From positions 4,704,945-4,768,944 of the forward strand of contig CM067525.1 of assembly GCA_034509495.1 (NCBI GenBank): a DNA stretch of 64,000 bases. Direction: 5' to 3'. The notes under the pieces were generated by a model. It was not told the origin of the DNA. It saw only the letters and a list, made by a program, of their open reading frames with translations, and searched no databases. The position numbers were made by a program, and so were the translations under genes. The DNA is from Acestrorhynchus altus (Eukaryota > Chordata > Actinopteri > Characiformes > Acestrorhynchidae). Numbering within the stretch: the stretch's first letter is position 1; the number at the start of each line of letters is the position of its first letter. Positions 35,395 through 45,791 of this stretch are shown piece after piece.

Positions 35395-36015
35395 TAAAAA
35401 ATTATACTAGACTCTGAGAATAAGTCTATGACTGGGAGTCCTGCTCTCAGCTAAAACTGGGATTCTGATTGGTTCTGCCTCTGAGATTCACTTTTCTTTT
35501 GTCCCAACCCCTGCTAAACTTGAAATTCTGATTGGTTCTGCCACTGAGACTGACTCAATGTTGTCCCATCCCCCATCTAAATTTGACATTCTAATTCCTT
35601 CTGCATTTGAGACTGACTCCTTACTGTTCCACCCACAGCTAAAATTGAGGTTATGATTGGTTCTGCCTCTGAGATTGACTTTCTTTTGTCCCATCCCCAG
35701 CAAAAATTGAGGTTCTGATTCATTTTACATGTGACATTGACACTCTGTTTTCCCATCCCCAGCTAAAATTGAGGTTCTGCTTGCTTCTTCTTCTAAGACT
35801 GACTCCTTATTGTTCCACCCACAGCTAAACTTGAGATTCTGATTGGTTCTGCCGGAGTTCCACTCTCTGTTGTCCCACCCCAAGCAGGACGTGCTCGTTG
35901 CTGTGCTTCAGTCTGTTGTGCCCCGAGCTTAAACAGAAATTCTGAGGGCTCTGCATCTAAGATTGACTCGATGTTGTTCCGCCCCCCAGCTAAAATTTAG
36001 ATTCTGATCGAGTTT
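35395..36015. repeat. 62-63-bp minisatellite
   Basis: The start of ATTCTGATTGGTTCTGCC or its variant falls at 35462, 35525, 35588, 35650, 35712, 35774 and 35836, that is 63, 63, 62, 62, 62 and 62 bp apart. Each unit ends in TTGTCCCATCCCCAGCTAAA or similar. About nine units, the outer ones diverged. Every unit contains a pyrimidine tract ending in CAG that looks like a splice acceptor. Confidence 0.85.
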
Positions 36016-36253
36016 GTTGCACTCTGTTGCACAGCAAATTTGTCTGTGTCAAATCAACACTGGTGGATCCATTGTGTGCTGTGCTGCAGTGTAATATGAC
36101 ATCAGTTATTCACTGTGTAGACTGACAGACGGACAGATACATAGTCAGGCAGATGGACAGATATATAGATTTAGACATACATACATAGACAGCATCTACT
36201 ATTCAACATCCAAAACCGCCTCCAAACTTCAGAGAGAATAGTTATAGCAATAG

Positions 36254-36255
<2 letters not shown>

Positions 36256-36316
<61 letters not shown>
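36256..36316. repeat. (GA)n microsatellite
   Basis: About 30 GA units. The interval 36320-37490 that follows has no gene that I can see. Confidence 0.95.
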
Positions 36317-36319
<3 letters not shown>

Positions 36320-37496
36320 TATGTGATCCCACGGCATAACAGAGATGAGAAACCCTCATCATAAATTCATTTTCCACAGCTGAAATGACTAATGGGCCAG
36401 AAGGCAGGGGCTGGATGGTAAATGAATGAAAACAAGCCTGTAGCGGGTGGGACTTGTGTTAAACAGAATGGGGACATAAAGCAGGCATGAAATGAAGGCA
36501 GGCAAACGAAGCACTCGCCAGCATTCGCAGAGAAAAGATACAGTCCAAATCTGTAGAGGCGCAGAGTTTAGGAGCATCCAGAGCAATCCGTCATTAACAT
36601 ACAGTTCACACAGCCTCCATCATTAACGCTGAAGGACAGACCTCTTAACATTAAACTGAACTAGACCATTGCATCTATTGCATCCGTTCTTTGCATCCTT
36701 GATCCTTGACTTGGGTCGCAACAAAACATTGACTGTTGGGATTATTGAGACCTTAGGTGTTGCCCTGTACACACACCAAATCTAAAGTGATGGAAGTTAA
36801 ACGGTCAGGAAGGTCTGTTGGTAACAATCATCTCAACAACAGCTCAACAACAGCTACAAGTCATGTTCTGATCTGATAAGGATTCTTTTCAGTTCCTAGC
36901 ATTAGTGGTCGGCCGTTCTGTTTTGACCTATTGTGTTTTTTGACCTGGATTTCAGATATGTCATCACTCGTGCTCGAGTACCATTTGTGCAATCTGTGAA
37001 CAGGCCAGCCAGGGCCAGTGGCCTGCTACAGGACTCTCTGAGTGGTGGGACAGGCTGGCACAGACAACTTTTAGAAGACAGAAAGAAGCACCATGTGCCA
37101 GGTTTCTAGACAGGCAGGCAGATAGACAGACATTCCTGAACGGTGAGGATTTCTCTGTGATAATGGAAAATTAAGAGTGTCTGTACAGGCCAGTGGTTCT
37201 AATGGGGAAAGATCAATATCACAGTATCACTCTCAGGAATGCACTAGAGGCTGGACAGAAGTACAGCAGTGTAACGAAACACATACATAACACAAATGAA
37301 TTTTGTAGACTTGAAAATAGAATAAGGACCCATCTACATGTATCTGGGTATTTTTAAAAATGGAATTTCCCTCCCTTCCTTTTTTGAAAACACAGAGATG
37401 AAAAAGCCCTGTAGGGGGTGGTTTAATCCCAAATTGCACACTGCCCTAGTAGTGTACTAGGAAGTACACTATGGATTCTAAACCTAAATGAAGTAC

Positions 37497-37514
37497 ATTA
37501 TTATTATTATTATT

Positions 37515-37558
<44 letters not shown>
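37497..37558. repeat. (ATT)n-(AAT)n palindromic microsatellite
   Basis: (ATT)n switches strand to (AAT)n at about 37517, so the first part is the reverse complement of the second. The repeat can fold into a perfect AT-only hairpin with an arm of about 20 bp. Confidence 0.9.
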
Positions 37559-37561
<3 letters not shown>

Positions 37562-37564
37562 GAA

Positions 37565-37710
37565 AAGTATTTACATTTATTCATATGTGGAAATCTGAAA
37601 TCCAATGCTATTTGCAGGTAGACACTGTAGCTTTATGCCTTATGTAGTTCATTATATAGGGAGTAAGGAGGTATTTGAAATTCAGCCTTTTAAAAAGCTC
37701 TGTTTTCCCA
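37565..37710 (+). repeat. Dispersed repeat shared with 62175-62480
   Basis: TTTACATTTATTCATATGTG, GGAAATCTGAAATCCAATGC and GTAAGGAGGTATTTGAAATT also occur, in order, at 62190-62225 and 62410-62435 (as GTAAGGAGGTATTTGAGATT). Confidence 0.6.
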
Positions 37711-37784
37711 GCCCACACAATAACAAAGCTTTGAAAAACCTCCAAAATGGTAATTTCATGTTTTCAATGCCAGGTGTGGGCTAG

Positions 37785-38275
37785 ATGAGTATAAAGCCCA
37801 CCAGCATTGAGCTGTAGAGCAGTGGAGATGTGTTTTCTGGAATGATTGTGCTCCCTCCAATACTTCTGCGATAGGTTAATGTAGGGCCACCCATCATCTG
37901 CCATTCAAGTCCCAAATCTCAGCCACTTGGGAGTATCGCCTAGTTTCTTTTTGAATTCCTTGGAATTTCCTCCAATCAATTGGCAAAGGGGGAGACGAAC
38001 TGTACAAGACCCCAAAGTGGCCTTTGACCAGCTGATGATAGGAGGCCTGATGATAAGGAGTTGGGGATGAGGTGTGGTAGGGGCCATCCAAAATCTTGAC
38101 CTTACCAAAGGTTTGGTTAACGAATGCAATCAAAACCTCACAGCAATGATCCACAGTCTAGTAGAAAGCCTTCCCTGGACACCAACAAATGCAGGCGAAA
38201 CTCTTTAATACCCTTGTTCAGAAGAAGCAATGAACGAATAGGTGTCCCAATCCTTTTGTCCATATTTGTTTTTAG
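37785..38275 (+). mobile_element. Family A MITE, near full length
   Basis: GAGTATAAAGCCCACCAGCA, TTGAGCTGTAGAGCAGTGGA and CAGCAATGATCCACAGTCTA are followed by the terminus GGTGTCCCAATCCTTTTGTC plus CATATTTG. A non-family insert (about 37905-38090) interrupts the middle. Confidence 0.65.
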
Positions 38276-38880
38276 CAGAAATAAGGGATGAGTGATGGAG
38301 GGAATAAGCGGATAAAAATACGGAAGGGTTTAAGTGGCCAATTAAAAGTCAGCAAGCAGTTTCCGAGCGAAGCAGCATCTCTGGTTGCCTCCTTGAGTGA
38401 TGGACAGAGTTGAGTTGAGTTCAGAAGTTTTCCGACGCCATTCCAGCTCATTAAGCCACAGATTAGCTGACGCAGGGATTTGGTGGATGTGCTATGAAAT
38501 GAGAAATTGGAGCTCTTACTCTGCAGACGAGGCCTGTTACCACCACGTGTAACCTGCTTTCACCCTGCTAAGGCTGGCTGTTGGTCAAAGTTCCAACAAG
38601 AATGTAGTGTCGAGAGTGTTGCTTCAGCTTCGAACCCTAGTCTTCCACAGGGAGGTCAATGTTGTTACCCTCTACTTACACCAACCACACAATTCCAATT
38701 TAACTACTGATTATAATCCATATTCAATACCATTTTTCAGAAAAGTGCCCAGGTGTAAGCAGGGTATCGACCTGAGATTCAGATAAACTCACTCTGGCAG
38801 GTAATACTGATGATGTGGCACTTTAATAGAAGAAACTTCAAGCAGCCCTCTGCTTCCTCGCTGTCCTTTCTATCTCTCTC

Positions 38881-38886
<6 letters not shown>

Positions 38887-38940
<54 letters not shown>
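38887..38940. repeat. (GT)n-(GA)n compound microsatellite
   Basis: GT run to 38930, then GA run to 38940. Confidence 0.95.
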
Positions 38941-39370
38941 GACATGCAGAGCTTTCTGCTTCTGCACTGGATGACCGATACTGAGTTAGATTGGGAGGGA
39001 AAGGTGGAAAGCGAGAGCGAGGAGGGAGAGAAGAGAGAGAGGCTGCGAAGCTCTCTGAGAGTGAAATTGATTTTGTTATTCTTTACAGGAAGTGGTTTTC
39101 TAACATTACAGTCACTTCTTTTCTATCAGTTCTGTTTGAAAAAGACCAGCAGCTGGCAAATCTTCCAGCTGGACATTATACAGTCCAGCAGCAGTCAGGT
39201 CCAGATCTAATCTAACTCACTTAATCTAGATAAATCAAAGTCTTCAGTGATTATCTGGAATAGAGAGATAAAAAGTGCAGAAATGAACTCTTCAGGGACG
39301 AGTGCTGGAGCACTGGTGGAGAACAAGGAGAAGGGCAGCAGGGTTGGGCTGTGTGTACACAGATAGACAG

Positions 39371-39615
39371 AGACCCAGGTCTTCAATGGTCAGAACCCCG
39401 AAGGATCTCCATAGAGCAGGTATTAATGTGGGTGGTGGGTCATTCTCAGCACTGCACTGACACAGACATGGTGGTGGTGTGTTAGTGTGAGTTGTGCTGG
39501 TACAAGTGGATCAGACACAGCAGTGCTGCTGGAGTTTTTAAGCACTGTGTCCACTCACTGTCCACTCTAGTTGACAATCCAAACTGGTTGGTCCACCCTG
39601 TAGATGGACAGTAAA
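39371..39615 (+). mobile_element. Family B element, left arm
   Basis: GGTCTTCAATGGTCAGAACC, GGTGGGTCATTCTCAGCACT, CAGCAGTGCTGCTGGAGTTT and TCCACTCACTGTCCACTCTA follow family B order. The copy stops before the right arm. Confidence 0.75.
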
Positions 39616-39659
39616 ATGGATTCAATCGTGCATCAAGAAAAAACATGAAACTTGGGTGC

Positions 39660-39850
39660 TATTGGAGCTTCCAACAGGTCACTTGTCCCAAGTATGTTTC
39701 AAAGTCCACCAAGGATTGGTTTTTGAGTAAGTCCTGGAAGATTCTGGAGTGGACGTCACTGTCCCCTGACTTGAACCACTCCCCATGAGGAATGGGATAA
39801 GGTACCTCAACCAACCAGACGGTCATAACATCTAAATTGTGCACTACCAT
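39660..39850 (+). pseudogene. Tc1-type transposase C-terminal fragment
   Basis: The plus frame around 39700-39770 reads KSTKDWFLSKSWKILEWTSL then SPDLNHSP. This matches the EWPSxSPDLNPIE block before the third catalytic residue. The acidic residue itself is not visible and a stop follows. It lies upstream of a middle-domain fragment at 39950-40430, so the pieces are out of order or come from two insertions. Confidence 0.7.
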
Positions 39851-39949
39851 GTATGAATCATTCTGAGACTGGTGTTTGGAGAACCACTTGTTCTACACTG
39901 ACGTTCCAAAAGTCACATGATAGCAGTATGCAAATTGAAACCAAAGGCA

Positions 39950-40440
39950 TAACCACCCACAATGGACACCACAGTGGCTGCCCATGTGTGACCGTGACAG
40001 GCATCTGGTGTGATTTGTAGATTTGAAGACCCACCTGAGTGCTTCTCTAACAAACAACACTGGACACAGTGCCTCACCTGGGATTGTGTTAACTGGACCC
40101 TAAAAGACGGGCAACATGTGTCACGGTGCCATTTGCTGCGGGTCGATCTTAGGATTGTGGCACAAAACACATAAAGCCATGGACCCTAGTTGTCAACATG
40201 GCACTGTGCACGCTGGTGGAGGTTCCATACTGGTGTGGGCTGTATTCTAATCACATGGGTTGGGTCCACTGCTCCAGATAAACAAGTTATTGGCCAACTG
40301 CTTGGTGATGAGTTCATTTACATCCCTTCGTGGACTTCATTTACCCCCTCAATGAAGGGATATTCCAGCAAGATGCACCATGCCATTGGGCCTATGCTGT
40401 CTAGAACTGGTTCTATGACATATTCCGATTACATGTGACA
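39950..40440 (+). pseudogene. Tc1-type transposase middle-domain relic
   Basis: The frame at about 40170-40300 reads MDPSCQHGTVHAGGGSILVW, then AVF, a stop, and SHGLGPLLQINKLLANC. At about 40369-40392 the frame gives QQDAPCHWA. These correspond to the GGGSVMVWGxFSWHGLGPLV and FQQDNAPCH blocks, with the Asn after the catalytic Asp deleted. Stops and frame changes make it a pseudogene. Confidence 0.75.
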
Positions 40441-40444
40441 CGGT

Positions 40445-41240
40445 GTATTAGTGTAATTAGTGTAATTAGTGTAATTAGGCAAACAGGCTTCATTACATGA
40501 AGGTAAAGGCCATTTTAAGTGCAATAAGAAGAGAGAAGGCAAATACTGTGGAACAGCAGTCATTAATGATGGTGGTCCATAGATCGTTGTGCATTCTCAG
40601 CTTCATCGATAAATAACTAACCCAGCCAGGCTACGCCTTCAGTACAGCCATTACAAACACAAGAACAATGGTTTATTTAAGCTGTCTGTGATTCATACAT
40701 TGCTGTGTTCTGCCATAACTTACTCTGCAGGCTTTATTTGATGCCACAACTACGCTGGCAGGTGCTACATTTCTCCTCTTTGCATTTACACACTCACGGA
40801 CGAAGCTGCTGTCATCCTACAGATGAGCTAATGTGGGTTATAGATCCACGCTGTCAAAACAGAAATAACAGCTAATATATTCATCCACACATACAGGCAA
40901 ATTCAGCATGCAGCCTCGGATTAAAGTGATAACTCAGCAAAAAAAAATTGGATTCCTCTTATTCCCCATTTACCTTCAATATAGCTCAGGACATGATTGC
41001 TACCTGCAGTTTGCTTCAGGTTTATGCTGGAGTTATGAGGACCTCATAACTATAAACCTGGAGGAAGGAGGCCTAACAAAAGTCGTTTCACTTCACACTT
41101 CTCATAAAAAGTTATGTTTTTCAGAATGAACAGCAATATCAGACTTCATTAATGCTCTTGTCAGGCTGAATACAATCAAATAACTCTCACAGCAGTGTTC
41201 CACCGTCTATTGAATAGCCTTAGTAGAAGAGGACACTGTA
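40445..41240. other. Gene-free interval
   Basis: Three AGTGTAATT repeats at 40450-40480. Otherwise nothing recognised. Confidence 0.45.
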
Positions 41241-41244
41241 ACAA

Positions 41245-41865
41245 ATTGCTGTGGTTGCCAGTAATTTCTGTATTTCTACCAGGTTAATATGGTAATTATA
41301 TAATAATTTAGTTAATTGTTATAAAACTAATTACATTTCTGTACTTTAATTTTGAGTAAAATACTGGCAGCTCTGGTCCCCAGTGTTTATCTGCAGTTTT
41401 ACAGGCGTAATGTGATTCAGTTCATTACTGTAAAATAACATAAAATTTACAGTACTGACCAAAGTACTGATAGCTGTGGTCACCAGTATTTTTCTGTATT
41501 TGTACAAGGTTAATACTGTGATTTAATTAAACAATTACCATAAAATTTGTAGAATCTAAAATTGACCAAAAAATACTGATAGCTGTGGTCACCAGTAAAT
41601 TTCCATATTTTTACAAGGTTATTACTGTGACTTAGTTAAAAGGTTAATTACTGTAAAATTCGTTACGATATTCTACTGTAGAACGTAAAATTTATAGTAA
41701 AGTACTGATTGTTGTGGTCACCAGTATTTTCCCATATTTTACAAGGTTAACACTATGATTTAATTAAAAGTTAATTATTGCAAAATTCATTACAAAATTT
41801 TACTGTAGAATGTTAGATTTACCATAAAATACTGACAGCTATGGTCACCAGTATTTTTCCGTATT
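41245..41865. repeat. Tandem repeat of ~103-129-bp units
   Basis: The word GCTGTGGTCACCAG or a variant recurs near 41258, 41371, 41474, 41583, 41712 and 41839. Spacing varies from 103 to 129 bp because of internal indels. Each unit continues TATTTTTCCGTATTTTACAA, GGTTAATACTGTGATTTAAT and ACTGTAGAATGTAAAATTTA. Strongly AT-rich and non-coding. Confidence 0.8.
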
Positions 41866-42380
41866 TTAGAGGCTGCTTCTGCAGCTAAACTCGGCTCATG
41901 CTTTAGAAAAATGCTGGATAAGCTGTTGCATGCGTCTTGAAAAACGCTTGAAAGAAACTTCCCCTCTCAAGGGCTCGAGATGAAGGAGTGTACATTGTCT
42001 GGTTTGGTTTCGGTTCTGATTTATCGATTGTTGAAACTGTATCGTCCCAGCTGTAAGGGACAGGGCCGTCCACTGCTGTCCACAGTGTGCTGTAGTGCAG
42101 AGGTGGGGCTCTCCCTGCTGCCAGCCTTTGGAACTGCACTCCTCCCTACCTCCTTCACTGTTAATGAAGCAAAGGGAACAGAGCATCTTCCATAGCAACA
42201 GCGCTATGGCAACAGTGATGCTGAATAAAGGATGGCCATTACGGCCAGGCAGAAACGGTCGCTATAGCAGCAAACACTGACAGCTCACACACACCAAGCA
42301 TGTGTGTGTGTCCGGATTTCATTCAGTGCACGCACACAGCGACCCTGGAGGAGGAGATGGAGAAAGCCAACAGAGGCATT

Positions 42381-42447
42381 TACCCACACACACACACGCA
42401 CACACACACACACACACTCTCTCTCTCAAGTACTTCTAAACTAAGAA

Positions 42448-42507
<60 letters not shown>
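42381..42507. repeat. (CA)n, (CT) and (GA)n microsatellites
   Basis: (CA)n at 42385-42416 followed by a short CT run, then (GA)n at 42452-42507. Confidence 0.95.
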
Positions 42508-42509
<2 letters not shown>

Positions 42510-42799
42510 TAATGGTGAGGCTTCTCCTGCCATCAGCAGTGTTGGGCTGTTCAGTGGTTTGTAAATATCACTGGCTTATTTGACCGAACGTTGTTGGTTT
42601 CATTTCGTTTCACTGTTCTGCATCATGGTTGTGTCTGAATCAACATTGACTCAACTTTTGATTTTTAAATAATGTTGAGAACGCTGTTTCAATGTTGTTC
42701 TAATGTCATTAGCTATTTTAGAAGACATAAGTCTTAGTATTATCCAGTTCTCAGGACTCTTATTCTGAAATCTCAGTGTTTAGTGTGTCCTCTGTAACC

Positions 42800-42945
42800 A
42801 CAGATCTGGGTCAGTGATGTCATTTGCCCCGCCCCCTCTCACAGATCAGTTAGAGTCTGTATGCAGGTTGAGCATGTACATGTGAACAGAGCAGTAAACA
42901 TGCACTGGAAGCTGCTTTGGCATTTAAACTGGGATTGAATTCAGT
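42800..42945 (-). repeat. Dispersed repeat, inverted copy of 21841-21965
   Basis: GTGATGTCATTTGCCCCGCC, CAGTTAGAGTCTGTATGCAG and AGCAGTAAACATGCACTGGA are the reverse complement of blocks at 21960, 21915 and 21870. Confidence 0.65.
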
Positions 42946-43410
42946 TGGAAATGAGTGAAATGTAGGGCGTTTCTGAGCTGGATTACTCACTGATCATTCA
43001 CCACATGATGATGTGATGCCCTGGCATGTAACTGCCCGCACGGTGCGGAGCTTGGGTTGTAAGAGCGCCCCCTTCAGTCTGTTAGAGACACTTCACAGAA
43101 AGGGTTACGTTTCACAGTGTGCACTCTTTGCTTTTGGCTGAATGGTGTATGGATGGTAGGAGCTGTAAACAAAGTTTTAATTTTGATCAGCAGCAGAGAT
43201 GTGCACACTGCTTGTATAACAGTATCATTAATCCAGATCAAAGTCTTTTATAATTATAGAAATGTGTTCGGTAGTGCCCGGTTCTCCTCTACATTAGATC
43301 TCATACAGTTCTGGAGAATCAGGCTGTCAGTAACACACAGCCGGGGGTTTGATCAGACACAGCTGAGCACCTGGTGTCCCGGGTGTGCAGAGGAAATATT
43401 ACAGCCTTCC

Positions 43411-43413
43411 TTG

Positions 43414-43449
<36 letters not shown>

Positions 43450-43587
43450 CACACAAGCTCCACTATGCTCGACTGCACTTCCACAACAGGATCAGATGAG
43501 TCACTCTGAGGACAGTGTTCAACACAATTTGGGCCGGAGTGCAGAAAGAAAATGCTCTGATGAGCCCTGGCTTTCACACAGTTACTT

Positions 43588-43627
<40 letters not shown>
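43411..43627. repeat. Two (CT)n-(CA)n compound microsatellites
   Basis: CT then CA at 43411-43456, and the same arrangement again at 43587-43627. The frames across them are not genes. Confidence 0.9.
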
Positions 43628-43628
<1 letters not shown>

Positions 43629-43784
43629 CTGCAGGTGCTTGAATAATGTTAATCTCATATGCATGTGATTACACATTCATTCATTGCCAATTCATTATTG
43701 CATCAAATGAAACTTGGGTGCAAATTACAGCTGATTGTGATTCTGGCCTTTGCAACACAGAAGGAAATAAGAAGCAAACTTGCC

Positions 43785-43975
43785 ATGGTACACATGTTGG
43801 TTGCTAAGCTATAGGTGCTGGTTGCTATGGTGTCACAGTGTCACTCTGCTATTGCTAGCAGCTTGCCAAGGTGTTGCTATGGTATAGATGTTGGTTGCTA
43901 TGCTGCCGCTGTACTAAAGGTGTTTGGTTGTTAGGATGCTGCAAGGTGGTTGCTATGGTAGCTGTTAGATGCCAC
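43785..43975. repeat. Degenerate TTGCTATGG repeat
   Basis: GGTTGCTAWGSTRTAGRTG-like words recur about eight times at irregular spacing. Interspersed, non-coding. Confidence 0.55.
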
Positions 43976-44060
43976 AGTTCAAAATGTGCAGGGGACACAA
44001 TTTAGTTTTTTTTTTTCTTTTTCTGTCCAGATTATCAAATCAATCTGGACACAATCCATA

Positions 44061-44240
44061 TCAGTGTTTCTCAACACTGGTCCTAGAGGCACCCCTGCCC
44101 TGCACATTGTAGCTTCAACACACCCTGTGCAACTCTGAAGGGAGTATTAATGAGCTGGTTAGTTGAAATGGGTGTGGCGGGAAAAAGGAAAGCGCTAAAA
44201 TATGCAGGGTAGGGGTGCCTCTAGGACCAAAGTTGAAGGC
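44061..44240. mobile_element. Family C MITE copy
   Basis: Left end GTTTCTCAACACTGGTCCTA then GAGGCACCCCTGCCCTGCAC. Right end ATGCAGGGTAGGGGTGCCTC then TAGGACCAAAGTTGAA. About 45-bp inverted ends, same centre as the 33277 copy (TTAATGAGCTGGTTAG). Confidence 0.85.
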
Positions 44241-44689
44241 TGAAATGGATTGTACAAGTTGGATTTGGTCTACAGCTGAAAGATACATGAAAAGTGTTGG
44301 TTGAAAGAGGACCATCCTTTTTTTGGTCAGCATGTTTACAGAGTCATGAAGAACCCAAACCCTGAAATCTGCTTTAATGAACTATTCTGTGGAAGCTTTA
44401 ACCCAACTGGGAAACATTGAGGCGTAGACAGTAAGTGCACTGTAACAAACCAAGTTTATTGGTAAAACAGTGTTTAGCAGTTTTCAGTGATTGCAGAGGG
44501 CAAACATTGCACTTTAGGGGAAATAAAGACCAAGAACCATTTCTTTCTCCAAACATCCTGCAGCTCAAAACCAGGACCAACGTTCAAAAAACATTTACAG
44601 CAAAAACACAACTAAAGCAGTTCTGAATTCAAATGGCCAAACGGGTTCCTCTGAGGTGAAGAAACATTTTAAAAGAAAGGATTCTTCAG

Positions 44690-45115
44690 GAGTACTTTAG
44701 TAAAGAAAACAGTTCTATGCAGAACCAAGAACACTCAAAGAACCCTTTGTATGATTCCAGTTCTATAGGCAGTTGAACATGCAGTAGAGGGTTCTATATA
44801 GCACCAGAGAGGGTTCTACTTTTGTTACACACTTAAAAGTCGGAGTTAAAGGGTTCTTCGGTAAGTAGATGCATGAACACTAAAACGAGGGGTTCTTCAC
44901 ATTGATGGAAACAGGGCTGTAGAGGGTTCTATAGAACATGAACAGTAACAGTAGAACTCTTATGGGGGCATGCAGATCCTCTACACAACATCAATCTGAA
45001 GATCCATTTATTCATACACAGTGTTCTTGAGGGTTCTAGATTGAACCATTTGCTTTCACAAAGAACCCTCATTCCGAGCCCTTCTGGTGCTATGTGGAAC
45101 CCTTTTCAACCAGCG
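44690..45115. repeat. AGGGTTCT/AGAACCCT interspersed words
   Basis: AGAACCCTTTG, AGAGGGTTCTATAT, AAAGGGTTCTTC, GAGGGTTCTAGATTGAACC and similar words occur at least ten times in both orientations. A few also occur near 4150-4190. This suggests a diverged inverted-repeat element, but I cannot define its ends. The dctpp1 3' untranslated region would overlap it. Confidence 0.5.
45007..45012 (-). terminator. Candidate poly(A) signal for dctpp1
   Basis: AATAAA on the minus strand, 333 bp past the stop codon, is the first canonical hexamer I find downstream of dctpp1. Another lies at 44455-44460. Confidence 0.45.
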
Positions 45116-45344
45116 CATTAAGTCAGAAGACCCCCACTATTCATGCAAAGGGAGAAGATCTGGAAGATCTACTGTGTTGTTTGCAAAGCCACAGATGGGG
45201 ATAAAAAGCAGGTTAAAATTAGTGCTTATTAAACAGAAGCAGAGTCTCTCCATCATTAAAACTAAGGGTGTGGTCTAAGGGTCGCGCTCCAGCAGCTCCA
45301 GCAGCTCCTCAGACCCCGCGGCGCCCTTGCTGGTCCGGCTGCGC

Positions 45345-45791
45345 TCAGTCCGTGTACTCGGTGTACTTCTTCGCGGAGCCGTGCACTTTGCCGGCCGGGT
45401 ACTTCCTCCGGTTCAGCTCCATCTTCTGCAGCACAGCCTGGGGCAGGTCCACCCGGCACTTCTCCGCCAGCTCCACCAGGTAAATGCACACGTCGCTGAG
45501 CTCATGGGCCACCTTCTCCCGGTCTGCGTCGCTCCAGCCCGGCAGGCCATCGGCCACCTCCCCGCGCCACTGGAACAGCTCGGCCACCTCGCCCACCTCG
45601 CCCACCAGCGCCAGCAGTAGGTTCCTCGGCTGGTGGAACTGGCTCCAGTCGCGCTCGTGCGTGAACTCGGCCTGTAGCCGCCGGATGTTCTCCAGACTCG
45701 GCTCGGGGCTGAAGCTGAACTGCCCCTCCGGCTCGGGGCGCGCGGGGCTCCCCGAAGTCCGGTCCGCGGTACCGTTCTGATGAGCGGCCAT
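45345..45791 (-). CDS. dctpp1: dCTP pyrophosphatase 1 (intronless, 148 aa)
   Basis: Hydrolyses dCTP and modified dCTP to dCMP and pyrophosphate, cleaning the nucleotide pool. It belongs to the all-alpha MazG-like NTP pyrophosphatase family. FSFSPEP at 25-31, FHQPRNLLLALVGEVGEVAE at 52-71, ELSDVCIYLV at 97-106 and MELNRRKYP at 124-132 closely match the vertebrate enzyme. The Mg2+ ligands are expected at E65, E68, E97 and D100. Trp49 and Trp75 match pocket tryptophans, while Gln40 stands where the mammalian enzyme has His38 (numbering as I recall it). Human DCTPP1 is 170 aa; this one ends soon after KKYTEYTD, so its tail is shorter. The ATG has A at -3 and G at +4. The frame is uninterrupted although the human gene has introns, and the coding region is far GC-richer than its surroundings. 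It is divergent from gatb. Real gene: very likely. Retrocopy or native single-exon gene: open. Confidence 0.93.
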   Translation of the reverse strand: MAAHQNGTADRTSGSPARPEPEGQFSFSPEPSLENIRRLQAEFTHERDWSQFHQPRNLLLALVGEVGEVAELFQWRGEVADGLPGWSDADREKVAHELSDVCIYLVELAEKCRVDLPQAVLQKMELNRRKYPAGKVHGSAKKYTEYTD

